Position numbers and translations under genes: made by a program. A model generated the notes under the pieces. That model saw only the letters and a list, made by a program, of their open reading frames with translations. It searched no databases and was not told the DNA's origin. From Pantoea coffeiphila (GTDB lineage Bacteria > Pseudomonadota > Gammaproteobacteria > Enterobacterales > Enterobacteriaceae): a DNA stretch of 64,000 bases. The stretch is taken from assembly GCF_016909495.1 (NCBI RefSeq), contig NZ_JAFBFW010000001.1:310001-374000 (forward strand), given 5' to 3'. How positions within the stretch are numbered: position 1 is the stretch's first letter; the number at the start of each line of letters is the position of its first letter. Positions 17,998-27,509 of the stretch are shown in pieces.

Positions 17998-19011
17998 CTA
18001 CCACTTCACCGTTCCGCGCTGCCAAGCCAGCGATCGATCGCGAATGGCAAACAGCAGGCTAATCAGCGACGAGAACAGCAGGGCCATCACAATCAGCGCC
18101 CCGTACATATTGGCATAGGCCGCCCAGCCCTGAGCCCACTGTAAATACCAGCCCAGTCCCGACTTCACCCCCATCATTTCGGCCGCCACCAGCACCGAGA
18201 ACGATGCGCCCAGCCCCATAAACAGCCCGACAAACACCTGCGGCAGCGATGCCGGCACCGCCACGCGCAGCACCAGAAACAGTGTGTTGGCTCCCAGCGT
18301 GCGCGCCACATCGTAGTAGCGCTGGTCAACGCTGGCGACGCCCGACCAGGTCAGTACCGTCACCGGGAACCAGGTGGCCAGCGCGATCAGGAATACGGCA
18401 GCGGAGAAGCTGGACGGGAAAAAGTACAGCGACAGCGGCAGCAGCGCGGTCGATGGCACCGGGCCGAGGAAGCGCAGCAGCGGATGCACCCAGTAGCCCA
18501 GGCCTCGCGACCAGCCGATCGCCACCCCGGTAATAAAGCCAGTGATGCTGCCAAAAATAAAGCCCAGCGCCAGCAGGCGCAGCGAATTCAGCACGCTGTC
18601 ACCCAAGCGGAACCAGTCCGTGGCCCAGGCTTCAACCAGCGCACGCGGCGGCGCGAAGAACGGGGCAGGCAGCAGGGCCAGCTTGGCGGTTGCCGCCTCC
18701 CAGATACCGATCAGGATCGCCAGCGCCACCAGCCAGCGCCCGCCGCGTTGAAACGGTGCCAGAAGCTTAGGGATCGCCAGCAGGCGTCCGAAGACCACGA
18801 TTAAGGTTAGTGCGGCAGCAAGGATGAAAAACACCCGGTGCGTTTCAGCAACAAAACGCGGTGGGGCGAACCCCACCGGCTTATCCGGCCAGTAAATCAT
18901 CAGTGCCACCAGACCCCACCAGGCAAAAACCGCCAGGATCAGCGCAGGGTTAAGCCGGACCGATGCGGAGCGGCTGGCTGTCCGCGGTGGCGTCAGGGTT
19001 TCACTGGACAT
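17998..19011 (-). CDS. ABC importer permease (SsuC/TauC/NrtB family)
   Basis: 337-residue inner-membrane permease of the sulfonate/taurine/nitrate family. Predicted topology: an extra pair of N-terminal membrane segments (about residues 20-85), then the core BPD_transp_1 domain with SLRLLALGFIFGSITGFITG near residue 150 and an EAA-like loop VDQRYYDVARTLGAN near residue 235 that docks to the ATPase. It follows the Tat-exported binding protein gene with 9 bases between, so both form one leftward operon; the matching ATPase is in the divergent operon. SsuC and TauC are normally ~250-275 residues, so the N-terminal extension is unusual. Confidence 0.87.
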   Translation of the reverse strand: MSSETLTPPRTASRSASVRLNPALILAVFAWWGLVALMIYWPDKPVGFAPPRFVAETHRVFFILAAALTLIVVFGRLLAIPKLLAPFQRGGRWLVALAILIGIWEAATAKLALLPAPFFAPPRALVEAWATDWFRLGDSVLNSLRLLALGFIFGSITGFITGVAIGWSRGLGYWVHPLLRFLGPVPSTALLPLSLYFFPSSFSAAVFLIALATWFPVTVLTWSGVASVDQRYYDVARTLGANTLFLVLRVAVPASLPQVFVGLFMGLGASFSVLVAAEMMGVKSGLGWYLQWAQGWAAYANMYGALIVMALLFSSLISLLFAIRDRSLAWQRGTVKW

Positions 19012-19020
19012 ACTTCCTCC

Positions 19021-20064
19021 TTATGCTGAATGCTGGTGCGCCGGAGCAGCAGGCAGCACGTCAGGCACATAGTGAGCAGCGAAGCGCTGTGCGTCGGTAT
19101 CTTCGCGGATCACCTTGATGGTTTTCAGCTCGTTCAGATAGGTCACCACTTCCTTGCGCAGCTGTTCGCCGGTGGAGTGATGGTTGTGGGTATGTTCGCG
19201 CAGCATGGCGGCGATATCATCCGGGGAAACATTGCCCGGTACGAACGGCGCAAAGATCTTCGCGGTTTCTGCCGGGTGATCCGCCGTCCACTGCTGCGCG
19301 TCGATAATCGCCTGGGTAATGGCTCGCGCCACCTCCGGCTGTTCACGTACCAGCGAACCGCGTAGCCCCAGCACGCAGCAGGCGAGGTTGTGATATTCAC
19401 CGTTCAGGTTGTTATCCACTTCAATCAGGCCGTCATGCTTTTTAATCAGCCAGCCTTGCGGATCGTCCGCCGCCAGCGCCTGCACTTCGCCCTTGCGCAG
19501 CGCCTCGCCGAACAGATCGGCCGGGTACTGCACCCAGTTCACCTGAGTGTCGGGATCGATGCCGAGTTTTGCCAGCTGAATGGCAAAGAAGTTACGCAGC
19601 GGGCTGGCCTGATCGGTCACCGCCACATTTTTGCCTACCAGGTCGCGCACGCTTTTAATGCCGCTGTCTTTGCTGGTCAGCAGGCGCATACAGCCGCCGT
19701 GCGTCCCGACGGTCAGATCGACATCAAAGCCCTGTTCCAGCGGTTTCAGCCAGCGCAGCGCCATACCAATACCGCCATCCGCCTGACCGGTGGCAATCGC
19801 CTGCAGCAGGGCATCCGTCGGTCCGCTAAAGTTCACCGGCTCAACGTTCAGACCGTACTTTTTAAAGAACCCCTGCTTCAGGGCGACTGAAATCGGCGAC
19901 TGACACACCGCCGTCTGGCCCCAGGCCAGCTTAACGGTGGTTAACTTGCTGGTGTCTTCACCCGCCGCCCACACCGGTAACGCCGGTGCTGCCACCAGTC
20001 CTGCACCCACCACACCCAGAGTCTGAATAAAACTACGCCGTGAAATCCCACGTGAAATCGTCAT
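19021..20064 (-). CDS. Tat-exported ABC substrate-binding protein (SsuA/TauA/NrtA-like)
   Basis: 347-residue periplasmic binding protein of the NMT1/SsuA type. The N-terminus MTISRGISRRSFIQTLGVVGAGLVAAP is a twin-arginine signal (SRRSF), meaning export after folding, unusual for a sulfonate binding protein. Mature features are VKLAWGQTAVCQSPISVALKQGFFKKYGL and GIGMALRWLKPLEQGFDV. The C-terminal part has two histidine-rich stretches (HTHNHHS near residue 300; AHQHSA at the end), hinting at metal binding or a metal-containing ligand. The start at 20064 was chosen because the Tat motif follows it. First gene of the leftward operon. Confidence 0.87.
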   Translation of the reverse strand: MTISRGISRRSFIQTLGVVGAGLVAAPALPVWAAGEDTSKLTTVKLAWGQTAVCQSPISVALKQGFFKKYGLNVEPVNFSGPTDALLQAIATGQADGGIGMALRWLKPLEQGFDVDLTVGTHGGCMRLLTSKDSGIKSVRDLVGKNVAVTDQASPLRNFFAIQLAKLGIDPDTQVNWVQYPADLFGEALRKGEVQALAADDPQGWLIKKHDGLIEVDNNLNGEYHNLACCVLGLRGSLVREQPEVARAITQAIIDAQQWTADHPAETAKIFAPFVPGNVSPDDIAAMLREHTHNHHSTGEQLRKEVVTYLNELKTIKVIREDTDAQRFAAHYVPDVLPAAPAHQHSA

Positions 20065-20257
20065 GCTTGTTATCCCTGTTGACTGAATTATGTCCGCACT
20101 ATGGCAATTTTTTTTACATCGCCAAAATAACAATCTCTCATTTTCAATTGCGAATTCGCGTTATCCACCGGGCTGTAAACCTTTGCCACTATTGATATTT
20201 CACGTGCGGTAAAAAAAACGGAATAGTCAGCGTATTACGGATTAATGAGGTGAACCG

Positions 20258-21073
20258 ATGTCACTGGCAGAACAACTGGATACGGCCTTCGGGCTTGAAT
20301 TAACCATCAATCAGGTCAGCCATGCTTTTCATCTCGACGGGCAGAGCCTGGCGGTTTTAGACAATGTGTCTCTGAAAGTTGATGCGGGAGAATTCGTTGC
20401 GCTGCTGGGGCCGTCCGGCTGCGGGAAATCAACCCTCCTGCGGCTGGTGGCGGGCCTGGATCATCCAACTCAGGGCGAGATCTTTGAGGATCGACAGCCG
20501 CTGACCGCACCGCATCCCAGCCGGGTGGTGGTGTTTCAGGACCCGACGCTTTATCCGTGGCGCCGGGTGTGGCGCAACGTCGCCATTGGCCTGCAAACGC
20601 AGGGCAAACTGACGCCGCAAGGGCGCGAACGCATCGACCAGACGCTGGAAAAAGTGGGCCTCAGTCAGTTTGCTAACGCCTGGCCGCATCAGCTTTCCGG
20701 TGGTATGGCGCAGCGAGCGGCGCTGGCCCGGGCGCTGGTCAACCATCCGCGACTGCTGATTCTGGATGAGCCACTGGGCAAGCTGGACTCGCTGACCCGC
20801 ATTCGTATGCAGCACGAGCTGGTGGAGCTGTGGCGCGAACAGCGCTTTACCGCGCTGATGGTGACTCACGATGTTGAGGAAGCCCTGCTGATGGCGAACC
20901 GGGTGGTGGTCTTCAGCCCGCGCCCGGCAAGAATTATTGAAACTATTCATGTCGATCTGCCGTACCCGCGCCGCCGCAACGATCCGCGCCTGATCGCGCT
21001 GCGATCGAAAGCGCTGGCGCTGCTGGGTGCTGAAGCCACTGAAGTGACCGAGGATGCTGATAATGACCATTAA
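20258..21073 (+). CDS. ABC importer ATPase (SsuB/TauB family)
   Basis: 271-residue ATPase that should drive the permease encoded at 17998-19011. Walker A GPSGCGKST (near residue 50), Q-loop VVFQDPTLYPWRRVWRNVAIG, signature LSGGMAQRAALARAL (near residue 145) and Walker B LLILDEPLGKLD are intact, and VTHDVEEALLMANRVVVFSPRP is typical of SsuB/TauB/NrtD. ATG 20258 follows GAGGTGAACCG. Its stop codon lies inside the start of the next gene, so the two are translationally coupled. It is divergent from the binding protein gene across 193 bp. Confidence 0.9.
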   Translation: MSLAEQLDTAFGLELTINQVSHAFHLDGQSLAVLDNVSLKVDAGEFVALLGPSGCGKSTLLRLVAGLDHPTQGEIFEDRQPLTAPHPSRVVVFQDPTLYPWRRVWRNVAIGLQTQGKLTPQGRERIDQTLEKVGLSQFANAWPHQLSGGMAQRAALARALVNHPRLLILDEPLGKLDSLTRIRMQHELVELWREQRFTALMVTHDVEEALLMANRVVVFSPRPARIIETIHVDLPYPRRRNDPRLIALRSKALALLGAEATEVTEDADNDH

Positions 21074-22112
21074 TAATTCCATTACCGAGCTGGTGGGCAA
21101 CACGCCGCTGCTGCGACTGTCGCGCTTTCGTCAGCAGTTTGAACTGCCTGCGGAGATCCTCGCCAAGCTGGAGTATTTCAACCCTAATCACAGCGTGAAA
21201 GATCGTATCGCGCTGTCGATGATCGAAGAGGCCGAACGCAGCGGCCGACTCAAACCGGGCGATACCATCGCCGACTCGACCAGCGGTAACACCGGCATCG
21301 GGCTGGCGGCCATTGCGGCGGCCAAAGGCTATCCGTTCCGCGTCTATCTGCACGACAAGCTGAGCGAAGAGCGCTTCCAGATCCTGCGCGCGCTGGGGGC
21401 AGAAGTGATCCCGTTCAGCCAGGTTGAAGGCTTTACCGAGGTGCTGGAGCAGAGCGACGGCGATTTTGTTGCCGCCTCACGCTGGCTGGCGGAAAACGTG
21501 ATTAATCGCCAGCCCAACGTCTTTCATACCGCCCAGCTGGAAAACCCGGCCAACCCGGCGGCGCACTATCGCACCACCGGTCCGGAAATCTGGCAGCAGA
21601 CCGAAGGGCAGGTGGATATCGTTATTGCCGCGGTCGGCACCGGCGGCACGGTGTCCGGCATCGGCCGCTATCTGAAGCAGCACAATCCGGCGATTCAGGT
21701 GATTGCGGTTGAACCCGGCCCGCATTCCATTCCGACCGCAGATCGCCCTGAGCAGCGTGAATTAACCGGCGTGCACGCCTTCAGCGAGGTTCTGCCGGAG
21801 CGCGTACCGCCAACGCTTGACCGCAGCATCGTCGATGAGGCTTTCCCGGTGGAGCACTGGCAGGCAACCGCCGCCGCCCGCGAAGTGGCGGTCAGCGACG
21901 GCATTCTGATTGGCGAATCCGCCGGTGGCGTACTGCATGCCGCTCGCGAGGTGGCGCTGCGCCCTGAAAATCACGGCAAACGCATTGTGGTGGTGCTGGC
22001 GGACAGCGGCCTGAGCTATCTCTCCACCGGTCTGTTTAACCATGACATTACCCCCGGCCAGCTGCAGGTTGCTGCGCTGGTCAGCAATCAACAAATAAAA
22101 AACGCTTCATAA
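21063..22112 (+). CDS. Cysteine synthase-like PLP enzyme
   Basis: 349-residue fold-type II PLP enzyme of the cysteine synthase/cystathionine beta-synthase family. The PLP lysine is in NPNHSVKDRIALS (near residue 44), the phosphate loops are STSGNTGIGLA (near 75) and GTGGTVSGIGRY (near 185), and the serine-like C-terminal loop is DSGLSYLSTGLF. CysK/CysM join sulfide or thiosulfate to O-acetylserine; here the setting between two importers suggests handling of an imported sulfur compound. It is about 25 residues longer than CysK, with an altered active-site loop, so substrate may differ. ATG 21063 is preferred over 21054 because GAGG is 10 bases upstream. Confidence 0.88.
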   Translation: MTINNSITELVGNTPLLRLSRFRQQFELPAEILAKLEYFNPNHSVKDRIALSMIEEAERSGRLKPGDTIADSTSGNTGIGLAAIAAAKGYPFRVYLHDKLSEERFQILRALGAEVIPFSQVEGFTEVLEQSDGDFVAASRWLAENVINRQPNVFHTAQLENPANPAAHYRTTGPEIWQQTEGQVDIVIAAVGTGGTVSGIGRYLKQHNPAIQVIAVEPGPHSIPTADRPEQRELTGVHAFSEVLPERVPPTLDRSIVDEAFPVEHWQATAAAREVAVSDGILIGESAGGVLHAAREVALRPENHGKRIVVVLADSGLSYLSTGLFNHDITPGQLQVAALVSNQQIKNAS

Positions 22113-22131
22113 CCCGACGCAGAGAATTTTC

Positions 22132-23163
22132 ATGAGCCAGATTACATCGTTACCGATCCTTGACCTGTCGCAGCTGGACGGCACCGCCGAGCAGCAGCAG
22201 GCCTTCCTCGACAAGCTGGGCCGTTCCGCCCGCGACGTCGGCTTCTTTTATCTGATCAACCACGGCATTGATGCCGAACTGTCGGCACAGGTACAGCAGC
22301 TTTCCCGCCGCTTCTTTGCGCTGTCGGAGGCGGACAAGCAGCAGGTGGCGATGATCCACTCGCCGCATTTTCGCGGTTACAACCGCGCCGGTTCCGAACT
22401 GACCCGTAGCCAGCCGGACTGGCGCGAGCAGTTCGACGTCGGCGCGGAACGCGCACCGCTGCCGCTGGATAGCGGTGACGCAGGCTGGAAACGCCTGCAG
22501 GGGCCGAACCTGTGGCCGGAGGCGCTGCCGGAGCTGAAGCCGGTGCTGCTGGCATGGCAAAAAGCGATGACCACCATGTCGCTGCGCCTGCTGCGTGCCT
22601 TTGCCCGTGCTCTGGAACTGGCTCCCGACGCCTTCGATTCTCTGTACGGCGATAAGCCAAACGAACATATCAAACTGATCCGCTACCCGGGCCAGACGGC
22701 GGAAACGTCGAGCCAGGGCGTGGGTGCGCATAAAGATTCCGGTTTCCTCAGCTTCCTGTTGCAGGATCAGCAGCGCGGTTTGCAGGTGGAAGTGGCTCCT
22801 GACCAGTGGGTAGATGCCCTGCCGCTGAACGGTGCCTTTGTGGTGAATATTGGTGAACTGCTGGAGCTGGCCAGCAACGGCTATCTGCGTGCCACGGTGC
22901 ACCGCGTGGTCGCACCGCCTGCGGATCAGGATCGCCTGTCGATCGCCTTCTTCCTCGGTGCGCAGCTCGATGCGGTGGTGCCGGTATTTAATCTGCCGGA
23001 ACCCCTCGCCCGCCTGGCGCTCGGCCCGGCCAGCGACCCGCTCAATCCGCTGCTGCGCGATGTGGGCTGGAACTATCTGAAAGGGCGTCTGCGTTCCCAT
23101 CCCGATGTGGCGCAGCGCTGGTACAACGAATTATTACAACAACAACCTCAACACACAGCCTGA
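22132..23163 (+). CDS. Isopenicillin N synthase-like 2OG/Fe(II) oxygenase
   Basis: 343-residue non-haem iron dioxygenase. The N-terminal DIOX_N region reads PILDLSQLDG..GFFYLINHGI, and the C-terminal jelly roll has the iron triad His200-x-Asp202 (GAHKDSG) and His257 (TVHRVV) with the co-substrate Arg in DRLSIAF. Most relatives use 2-oxoglutarate and O2 to hydroxylate or cleave C-heteroatom bonds; this can release sulfite from sulfonates or open S- or N-containing rings. It is third in the rightward operon, 19 bases after the PLP enzyme. The substrate is unknown, but the operon context points to an organosulfur compound. Confidence 0.87.
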   Translation: MSQITSLPILDLSQLDGTAEQQQAFLDKLGRSARDVGFFYLINHGIDAELSAQVQQLSRRFFALSEADKQQVAMIHSPHFRGYNRAGSELTRSQPDWREQFDVGAERAPLPLDSGDAGWKRLQGPNLWPEALPELKPVLLAWQKAMTTMSLRLLRAFARALELAPDAFDSLYGDKPNEHIKLIRYPGQTAETSSQGVGAHKDSGFLSFLLQDQQRGLQVEVAPDQWVDALPLNGAFVVNIGELLELASNGYLRATVHRVVAPPADQDRLSIAFFLGAQLDAVVPVFNLPEPLARLALGPASDPLNPLLRDVGWNYLKGRLRSHPDVAQRWYNELLQQQPQHTA

Positions 23164-23177
23164 TTTAAGGAACAACA

Positions 23178-23987
23178 ATGAACAAACGTTTTGCCGCTTT
23201 ATCATTCTCAGGGATTGCCTTATCCGTGGCGATGGCTTTCAGCGTTAACGCTGCCGAACCGCTGCGCGTGGCTGCCGATCCGGTGCCGCACGCCGAGATC
23301 CTCAACTTCGTGAAAAAACTCGATCCGTCGCTGGATCTTAAAATTATCGAGCTGAGCAGCGGCGTGAACGCCAACGAGCTGCTGGCGCATGGCGATGTGG
23401 ATGCCAACTATTTCCAGCACGTGCCGTATCTGCGCGATCAGGAAAAAGCGCTGGGCCAGAAATTCACCGTTGCCGCCACGGTGCATATCGAACCGCTGGG
23501 CATCTATTCCCGCAAGGTGAAAAGCCTGAAGGATGTGAAGGAAGGCGCAACTATCGCCGTACCGAATAACACCACCAACCTGAGCCGTGCGCTGTATCTG
23601 TTGCAGGCACAGGGACTGATCAAACTGAAAGCGGGCTATAACGATCCGTCGAAGGATCAGGCGACGCCGAAAGATATCGCCGAGAACCCGAAAAAGCTGA
23701 AGATTCTGGAAGTGGAATCGCCGCAGATCCCACGCGCGCTGGATGACGTTGACCTGGCGGTGATCAACGGCAACTACGCGCTGGAAGCGGGGCTGACGCC
23801 ATCGAAAGATGCGCTGGGCCTGGAAAGCGCTACCAACAACCCGTATGCCAACATTCTGGCGACCACGCCAAAACTGGCTGATGACCCGCGTATTCGCCAG
23901 CTGGCGAAGGACCTGGAGTCAAAAGAGGTGGCCGATTTTATTCAGCAGAACTATCGCGGATCGGTGATCCCGGTAGCGGGTAAATAA
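23178..23987 (+). CDS. MetQ/NlpA-family substrate-binding protein
   Basis: 269-residue binding protein related to the methionine receptor MetQ. The N-terminus [28 protein letters not shown] is a signal peptide with a signal-peptidase I site (VNA-AEP) but no lipobox cysteine, so it is a free periplasmic protein, unlike lipoprotein Met[20 protein letters not shown] and [18 protein letters not shown] are family blocks. It lies 14 bases after the oxygenase gene and is followed at once by MetN- and MetI-like genes, forming a second importer in the same operon. The ligand may be methionine or another small thioether/amino acid. Confidence 0.88.
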   Translation: MNKRFAALSFSGIALSVAMAFSVNAAEPLRVAADPVPHAEILNFVKKLDPSLDLKIIELSSGVNANELLAHGDVDANYFQHVPYLRDQEKALGQKFTVAATVHIEPLGIYSRKVKSLKDVKEGATIAVPNNTTNLSRALYLLQAQGLIKLKAGYNDPSKDQATPKDIAENPKKLKILEVESPQIPRALDDVDLAVINGNYALEAGLTPSKDALGLESATNNPYANILATTPKLADDPRIRQLAKDLESKEVADFIQQNYRGSVIPVAGK

Positions 23988-23988
23988 A

Positions 23989-24780
23989 ATGATTCGCCTG
24001 GAGCAGGTCAGTAAAATTTACGCCGGGGGGCAACCCCCTGCACTGGATGATGTGTCACTGGTTATCCCCGATGGGGCAATCTACGGCATTCTTGGCCGCA
24101 GCGGTGCGGGAAAAAGTACGCTGATCCGCTGTCTTAATTTACTGGAAAGGCCAACGTCCGGGCGCGTGCTGATCGACGACCAGGATATCACCGCGCTGAC
24201 GCCGCGCGCACTGCGGCAGCAGCGTCAGCGCAGCGGGATGATTTTTCAGCATTTCAACCTGCTGCATTCGCGAACCGTGGCCGATAACGTCGCGGTGCCG
24301 CTGGAGATCGCCGGGGTGAAACGCCCGCAGCGCCAGCAGCGGGTGAACGAACTGCTCGAGCTGGTAGGGTTAAGTGAAAAAGCGACCGCCTGGCCGTCAC
24401 AGCTTTCCGGCGGGCAGCAGCAGCGCGTGGGGATTGCCCGCGCGCTGGCGGCCCGGCCCGATTACCTGCTGTGCGATGAGGCCACCAGCGCGCTGGATTC
24501 GGAAACCACCGCCTCGGTACTGGCGCTGCTGCAACAAATCAATCAGCAGTTTGGCCTGACGATTGTGATGATCACCCACCAGCTGGAGGTGGTGAAATCA
24601 ATCTGCGATCACGCCGCGCTGCTGGAGCGTGGGCGACTGCGGGAGAGCGGGGCGCTGAGCACGCTGCTGCGGCAGCAGGATTCTTTACTGCGAAACGCAC
24701 TACTGCACGATGCGGAGAGCGAACGCCGCTTCCTGCAACGCCACGGTATTGAAGGAGGCCCACTGTGCGCGGTAGCCTGA
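23989..24780 (+). CDS. MetN-like ABC ATPase, short form
   Basis: 263-residue ATPase of the methionine-importer type. Walker [10 protein letters not shown] (near residue 38), Q-loop [26 protein letters not shown], signature [15 protein letters not shown] and Walker [13 protein letters not shown] are intact; the [14 protein letters not shown] switch follows. Typical MetN is about 340 residues with a C-terminal methionine-sensing NIL/ACT-like domain; this protein ends soon after the ATPase core, so that regulatory domain is missing. It starts 1 base after the binding protein stop and overlaps the permease by 16 bases. Confidence 0.9.
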   Translation: MIRLEQVSKIYAGGQPPALDDVSLVIPDGAIYGILGRSGAGKSTLIRCLNLLERPTSGRVLIDDQDITALTPRALRQQRQRSGMIFQHFNLLHSRTVADNVAVPLEIAGVKRPQRQQRVNELLELVGLSEKATAWPSQLSGGQQQRVGIARALAARPDYLLCDEATSALDSETTASVLALLQQINQQFGLTIVMITHQLEVVKSICDHAALLERGRLRESGALSTLLRQQDSLLRNALLHDAESERRFLQRHGIEGGPLCAVA

Positions 24781-25436
24781 GCCTTGAAGACCTGTGGCAG
24801 CTGATGCTACAGGCAACCCTGGAAACGCTGTATATGGTCGGTTTTTCCGGGCTGTTTACCCTGGTGATTGGATTGCCGCTGGGCGTGCTGCTGTTTATCA
24901 GCCGTCGCGATGGCATTCTGCCGCTGCCGCGGGTGAATGCGGTCGTCGGAGCGATAGTTAACGTTGGCCGTTCGCTGCCGTTTCTGGTGCTGCTGATTGC
25001 GCTGATCCCGACAACCCGCTTTATTGTCGGCACCACGCTCGGCAGCAGCGCGGCGATTGTGCCGATCACCATCGGCGCGGTGCCGTTTTTTGCCCGTATT
25101 GTAGAAAGCGCGCTGGATGAAGTGGCGAAAGGGCGCATCGAGGCGATGCTCTCCATGGGCGGCAACGACTGGCACGTGGTCAGCAAGGTACTGCTGCCGG
25201 AGGCGCTGCCCGCGCTGCTGGCCGGCGTGACGCTGACGGTGGTGATGCTGATTGGTTTCTCTTCACTGGCCGGGGTTATCGGCGGCGGCGGGCTGGGCGA
25301 TCTGGCGATTCGCTACGGCTATCAGCGGTTTAACCAGCCGGTGATGATTGCCACCGTGATCGTGCTGATTGCGCTGGTGCAGGTTGTGCAAATGACCGGC
25401 GACCGGCTGGTAAGAAGCCTGGCACATCGTCGTTAA
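24765..25436 (+). CDS. MetI-like ABC permease
   Basis: 223-residue inner-membrane permease of the MetI type, about five membrane segments. [23 protein letters not shown] at the N-terminus, [17 protein letters not shown] (near residue 65) and the EAA loop [19 protein letters not shown] match methionine permeases. The start is GTG at 24765, six bases after GGAGG and inside the ATPase gene, so translation is coupled. It is the last gene of the run that starts at 20258. Confidence 0.9.
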   Translation: MRGSLSLEDLWQLMLQATLETLYMVGFSGLFTLVIGLPLGVLLFISRRDGILPLPRVNAVVGAIVNVGRSLPFLVLLIALIPTTRFIVGTTLGSSAAIVPITIGAVPFFARIVESALDEVAKGRIEAMLSMGGNDWHVVSKVLLPEALPALLAGVTLTVVMLIGFSSLAGVIGGGGLGDLAIRYGYQRFNQPVMIATVIVLIALVQVVQMTGDRLVRSLAHRR

Positions 25437-25511
25437 TTCAGCACCATAGCGTGATGGCATAGTATACTGTCTGAATTCGCATTACTTTTCTTCTTTCAGA
25501 CAGGGTACGTC

Positions 25512-26531
25512 ATGGAAATTCGTCATGCCATAAAAACGCAGTGGTGCCAGACCGTTAGCTATGGGCTGATTTTTATCGCGCTGTTTGCCATTTTTCCTCT
25601 GCGGCTGCTGCCGTGTTTTCTGGCCGGGTTCATCGTCTATGAAATCATTCTGGCGATGACCCCGTACATTGAACGTCTGGTGAAAGGACCGATTGCCCGC
25701 TGGATCAGCATCTTATTCCTCAGCATGGTGATTATCCTCGGACTGGTTACCGGCATTACCAAACTGATTAGCTTTCTGCTGCACGACTTCCAGAACCCCG
25801 CGATGTTTCACGCCACTGCTACCAAAATCCTTGAGGATGCCCAACATACCCTGTCGCCGGTGGTGACCCGCTACCTGCCTGCGGACATCGATGAACTTCA
25901 GCATAAGGTGATCACCTGGCTGCGCGAGCATCTGGTGGTGGTGCAGACCTTCGGCCGCAGCGCCGCCCACACCTTTGCAACTATGCTGATCGGCATGCTG
26001 CTCGGCGCAATTATCTCTCTGCGCAACAGCAAGCTCCGCAGCGACGACGCGCCGCTGAAAGAGGCGATGCTCGACCGCCTGCGTACCCTGGCCGACTCCT
26101 TCCATAATGTGGTGTTTGCGCAGATCAAAGTCTCGCTGGTGAATACCGTGCTGACCTGCGGCTTCCTGTTTGGCATCCTGCCGCTGTTTGGCCTGCATCT
26201 GCCGTTTGCCAAAACCGTGGTAGTGCTGACCTTCATTGCCGGGCTGCTGCCAATTATTGGCAACCTGATTTCCAATACGGTGATCGTGCTGATCGGGCTT
26301 TCCATCTCGCTTGAGGCGGCGCTGATTGCGCTGGTCTATCTGATCCTGATTCACAAGCTGGAGTACTTTATCAACGCGCGTATTTTCGGCACCCGCATCA
26401 GCGCCAAAACCTGGGAAATTCTGCTGGCGATGCTGGTGTTTGAATCTGCCTTTGGGCTGGCGGGCGTGGTGGCGGCACCGGTGTACTACGCCTATCTGAA
26501 AAGTGAACTGCGGGCAGCGCGGCTGATCTAA
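25512..26531 (+). CDS. AI-2E family transporter (YdiK/PerM-like)
   Basis: 339-residue polytopic inner-membrane protein of the AI-2E/PerM superfamily. Hydrophobic segments pair at the N-terminus (about residues 15-50), another follows near 65-90, and a block lies between 200 and 330 containing the family-typical GLLPIIGNLISNTVIVLIG and LVYLILIHKLEYFINARIFGTRI. Relatives include TqsA (AI-2 export) and Na+/H+ antiporter-like members; many are uncharacterised. ATG 25512 follows CAGGGTACGTC. It is followed by the AEC transporter gene 18 bases later, so the two may share a message. Confidence 0.85.
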   Translation: MEIRHAIKTQWCQTVSYGLIFIALFAIFPLRLLPCFLAGFIVYEIILAMTPYIERLVKGPIARWISILFLSMVIILGLVTGITKLISFLLHDFQNPAMFHATATKILEDAQHTLSPVVTRYLPADIDELQHKVITWLREHLVVVQTFGRSAAHTFATMLIGMLLGAIISLRNSKLRSDDAPLKEAMLDRLRTLADSFHNVVFAQIKVSLVNTVLTCGFLFGILPLFGLHLPFAKTVVVLTFIAGLLPIIGNLISNTVIVLIGLSISLEAALIALVYLILIHKLEYFINARIFGTRISAKTWEILLAMLVFESAFGLAGVVAAPVYYAYLKSELRAARLI

Positions 26532-26549
26532 CCTTCATCAAGGATTTTT

Positions 26550-27509
26550 ATGTTAGCGTTCGGCAGCTCGCTGTGGCACCAGTTTCTTATCGCGATCCCT
26601 CTGTTTGTGCTGATCGGCCTCGGCTGGCTGCTGGTGCGTTGGCGGCGCTGGCCGGAAAGCATTACCGAAGCGATAAACCGGCTGGTGTTTCGCGTGGCGC
26701 TGCCGTCGATGCTGTTCCGCCTGATGTGCGATTTCAGCAGCGGCCCGCCGGTGGATGCCCGCCTGCTGCTGGCGTTCTTTGGCGGCTGCCTGCTGGTATT
26801 TATTCTCGGCAGGGTGATTGCCAGCCGGGTGTTCCACCTTGATGGCGTGTCCGGTTCGGTGTTTGCGCTGGGCGGCATCTTCTCCAATAACGTTCTGCTC
26901 GGCCTGCCGATTGCACGCGTGATGCTTGGCGACGAAGCCATTCCTGCGGTGGCGCTGGTGCTGGTATTTAACGGTCTGCTGCTGTGGACGCTGGCAACGG
27001 TTTCGGTGGAGTGGTTTAAGCACGGTTCGCTGAGCGTAAAGGGCTTTGGCAAAACGGCAGTCAGCGTGCTGCGCAACCCGCTGATTATCGGCATCCTCAG
27101 CGGCACGCTGTTCAGCCTGACCGGGCTGCCGCTGCCGCAGATGATTGACCAGCCTGTATCCATGCTCGGCCAGATCGCCGTGCCGCTGGCGCTGGTGGCG
27201 CTGGGTATGAGCCTGGCGTGCTATCGCATTAAGGACGGCCTGGCCATTGGCGGCGTACTGAGCGCGATCAAGCTGGTCGTGCATCCGCTGGTGGTGTGGG
27301 GTCTGGCCTGGCTGCTGGGCCTGCCGCCGCTGGAGAGTAAAGTGGTGGTGCTGCTGGCCTCAATGGCGGTGGGCGTGAACGTGTATCTTATGTCGCAGCA
27401 GTTTAACGCTCTGACCGGACCGGCTGCGACAAGCATGCTTTTGACGACGTTATTTTCGGCAATTTCCACGCCAGTTCTGATACTTACGATGGACTGGGTT
27501 TATGGGTGA
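26550..27509 (+). CDS. AEC-family (auxin efflux carrier-like) transporter
   Basis: 319-residue inner-membrane protein with about ten hydrophobic segments in two inverted halves. Family signatures are LVFRVALPSMLFRLMC near residue 45, FALGGIFSNNVLLGLPI near 105, and the C-terminal mirror KLVVHPLVVWGLAW and ASMAVGVNVYLMSQQF. Bacterial relatives move malonate, malate or are uncharacterised. It starts 18 bases after the AI-2E gene. After it the GC content drops sharply, marking the edge of the AT-rich island. Confidence 0.87.
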   Translation: MLAFGSSLWHQFLIAIPLFVLIGLGWLLVRWRRWPESITEAINRLVFRVALPSMLFRLMCDFSSGPPVDARLLLAFFGGCLLVFILGRVIASRVFHLDGVSGSVFALGGIFSNNVLLGLPIARVMLGDEAIPAVALVLVFNGLLLWTLATVSVEWFKHGSLSVKGFGKTAVSVLRNPLIIGILSGTLFSLTGLPLPQMIDQPVSMLGQIAVPLALVALGMSLACYRIKDGLAIGGVLSAIKLVVHPLVVWGLAWLLGLPPLESKVVVLLASMAVGVNVYLMSQQFNALTGPAATSMLLTTLFSAISTPVLILTMDWVYG

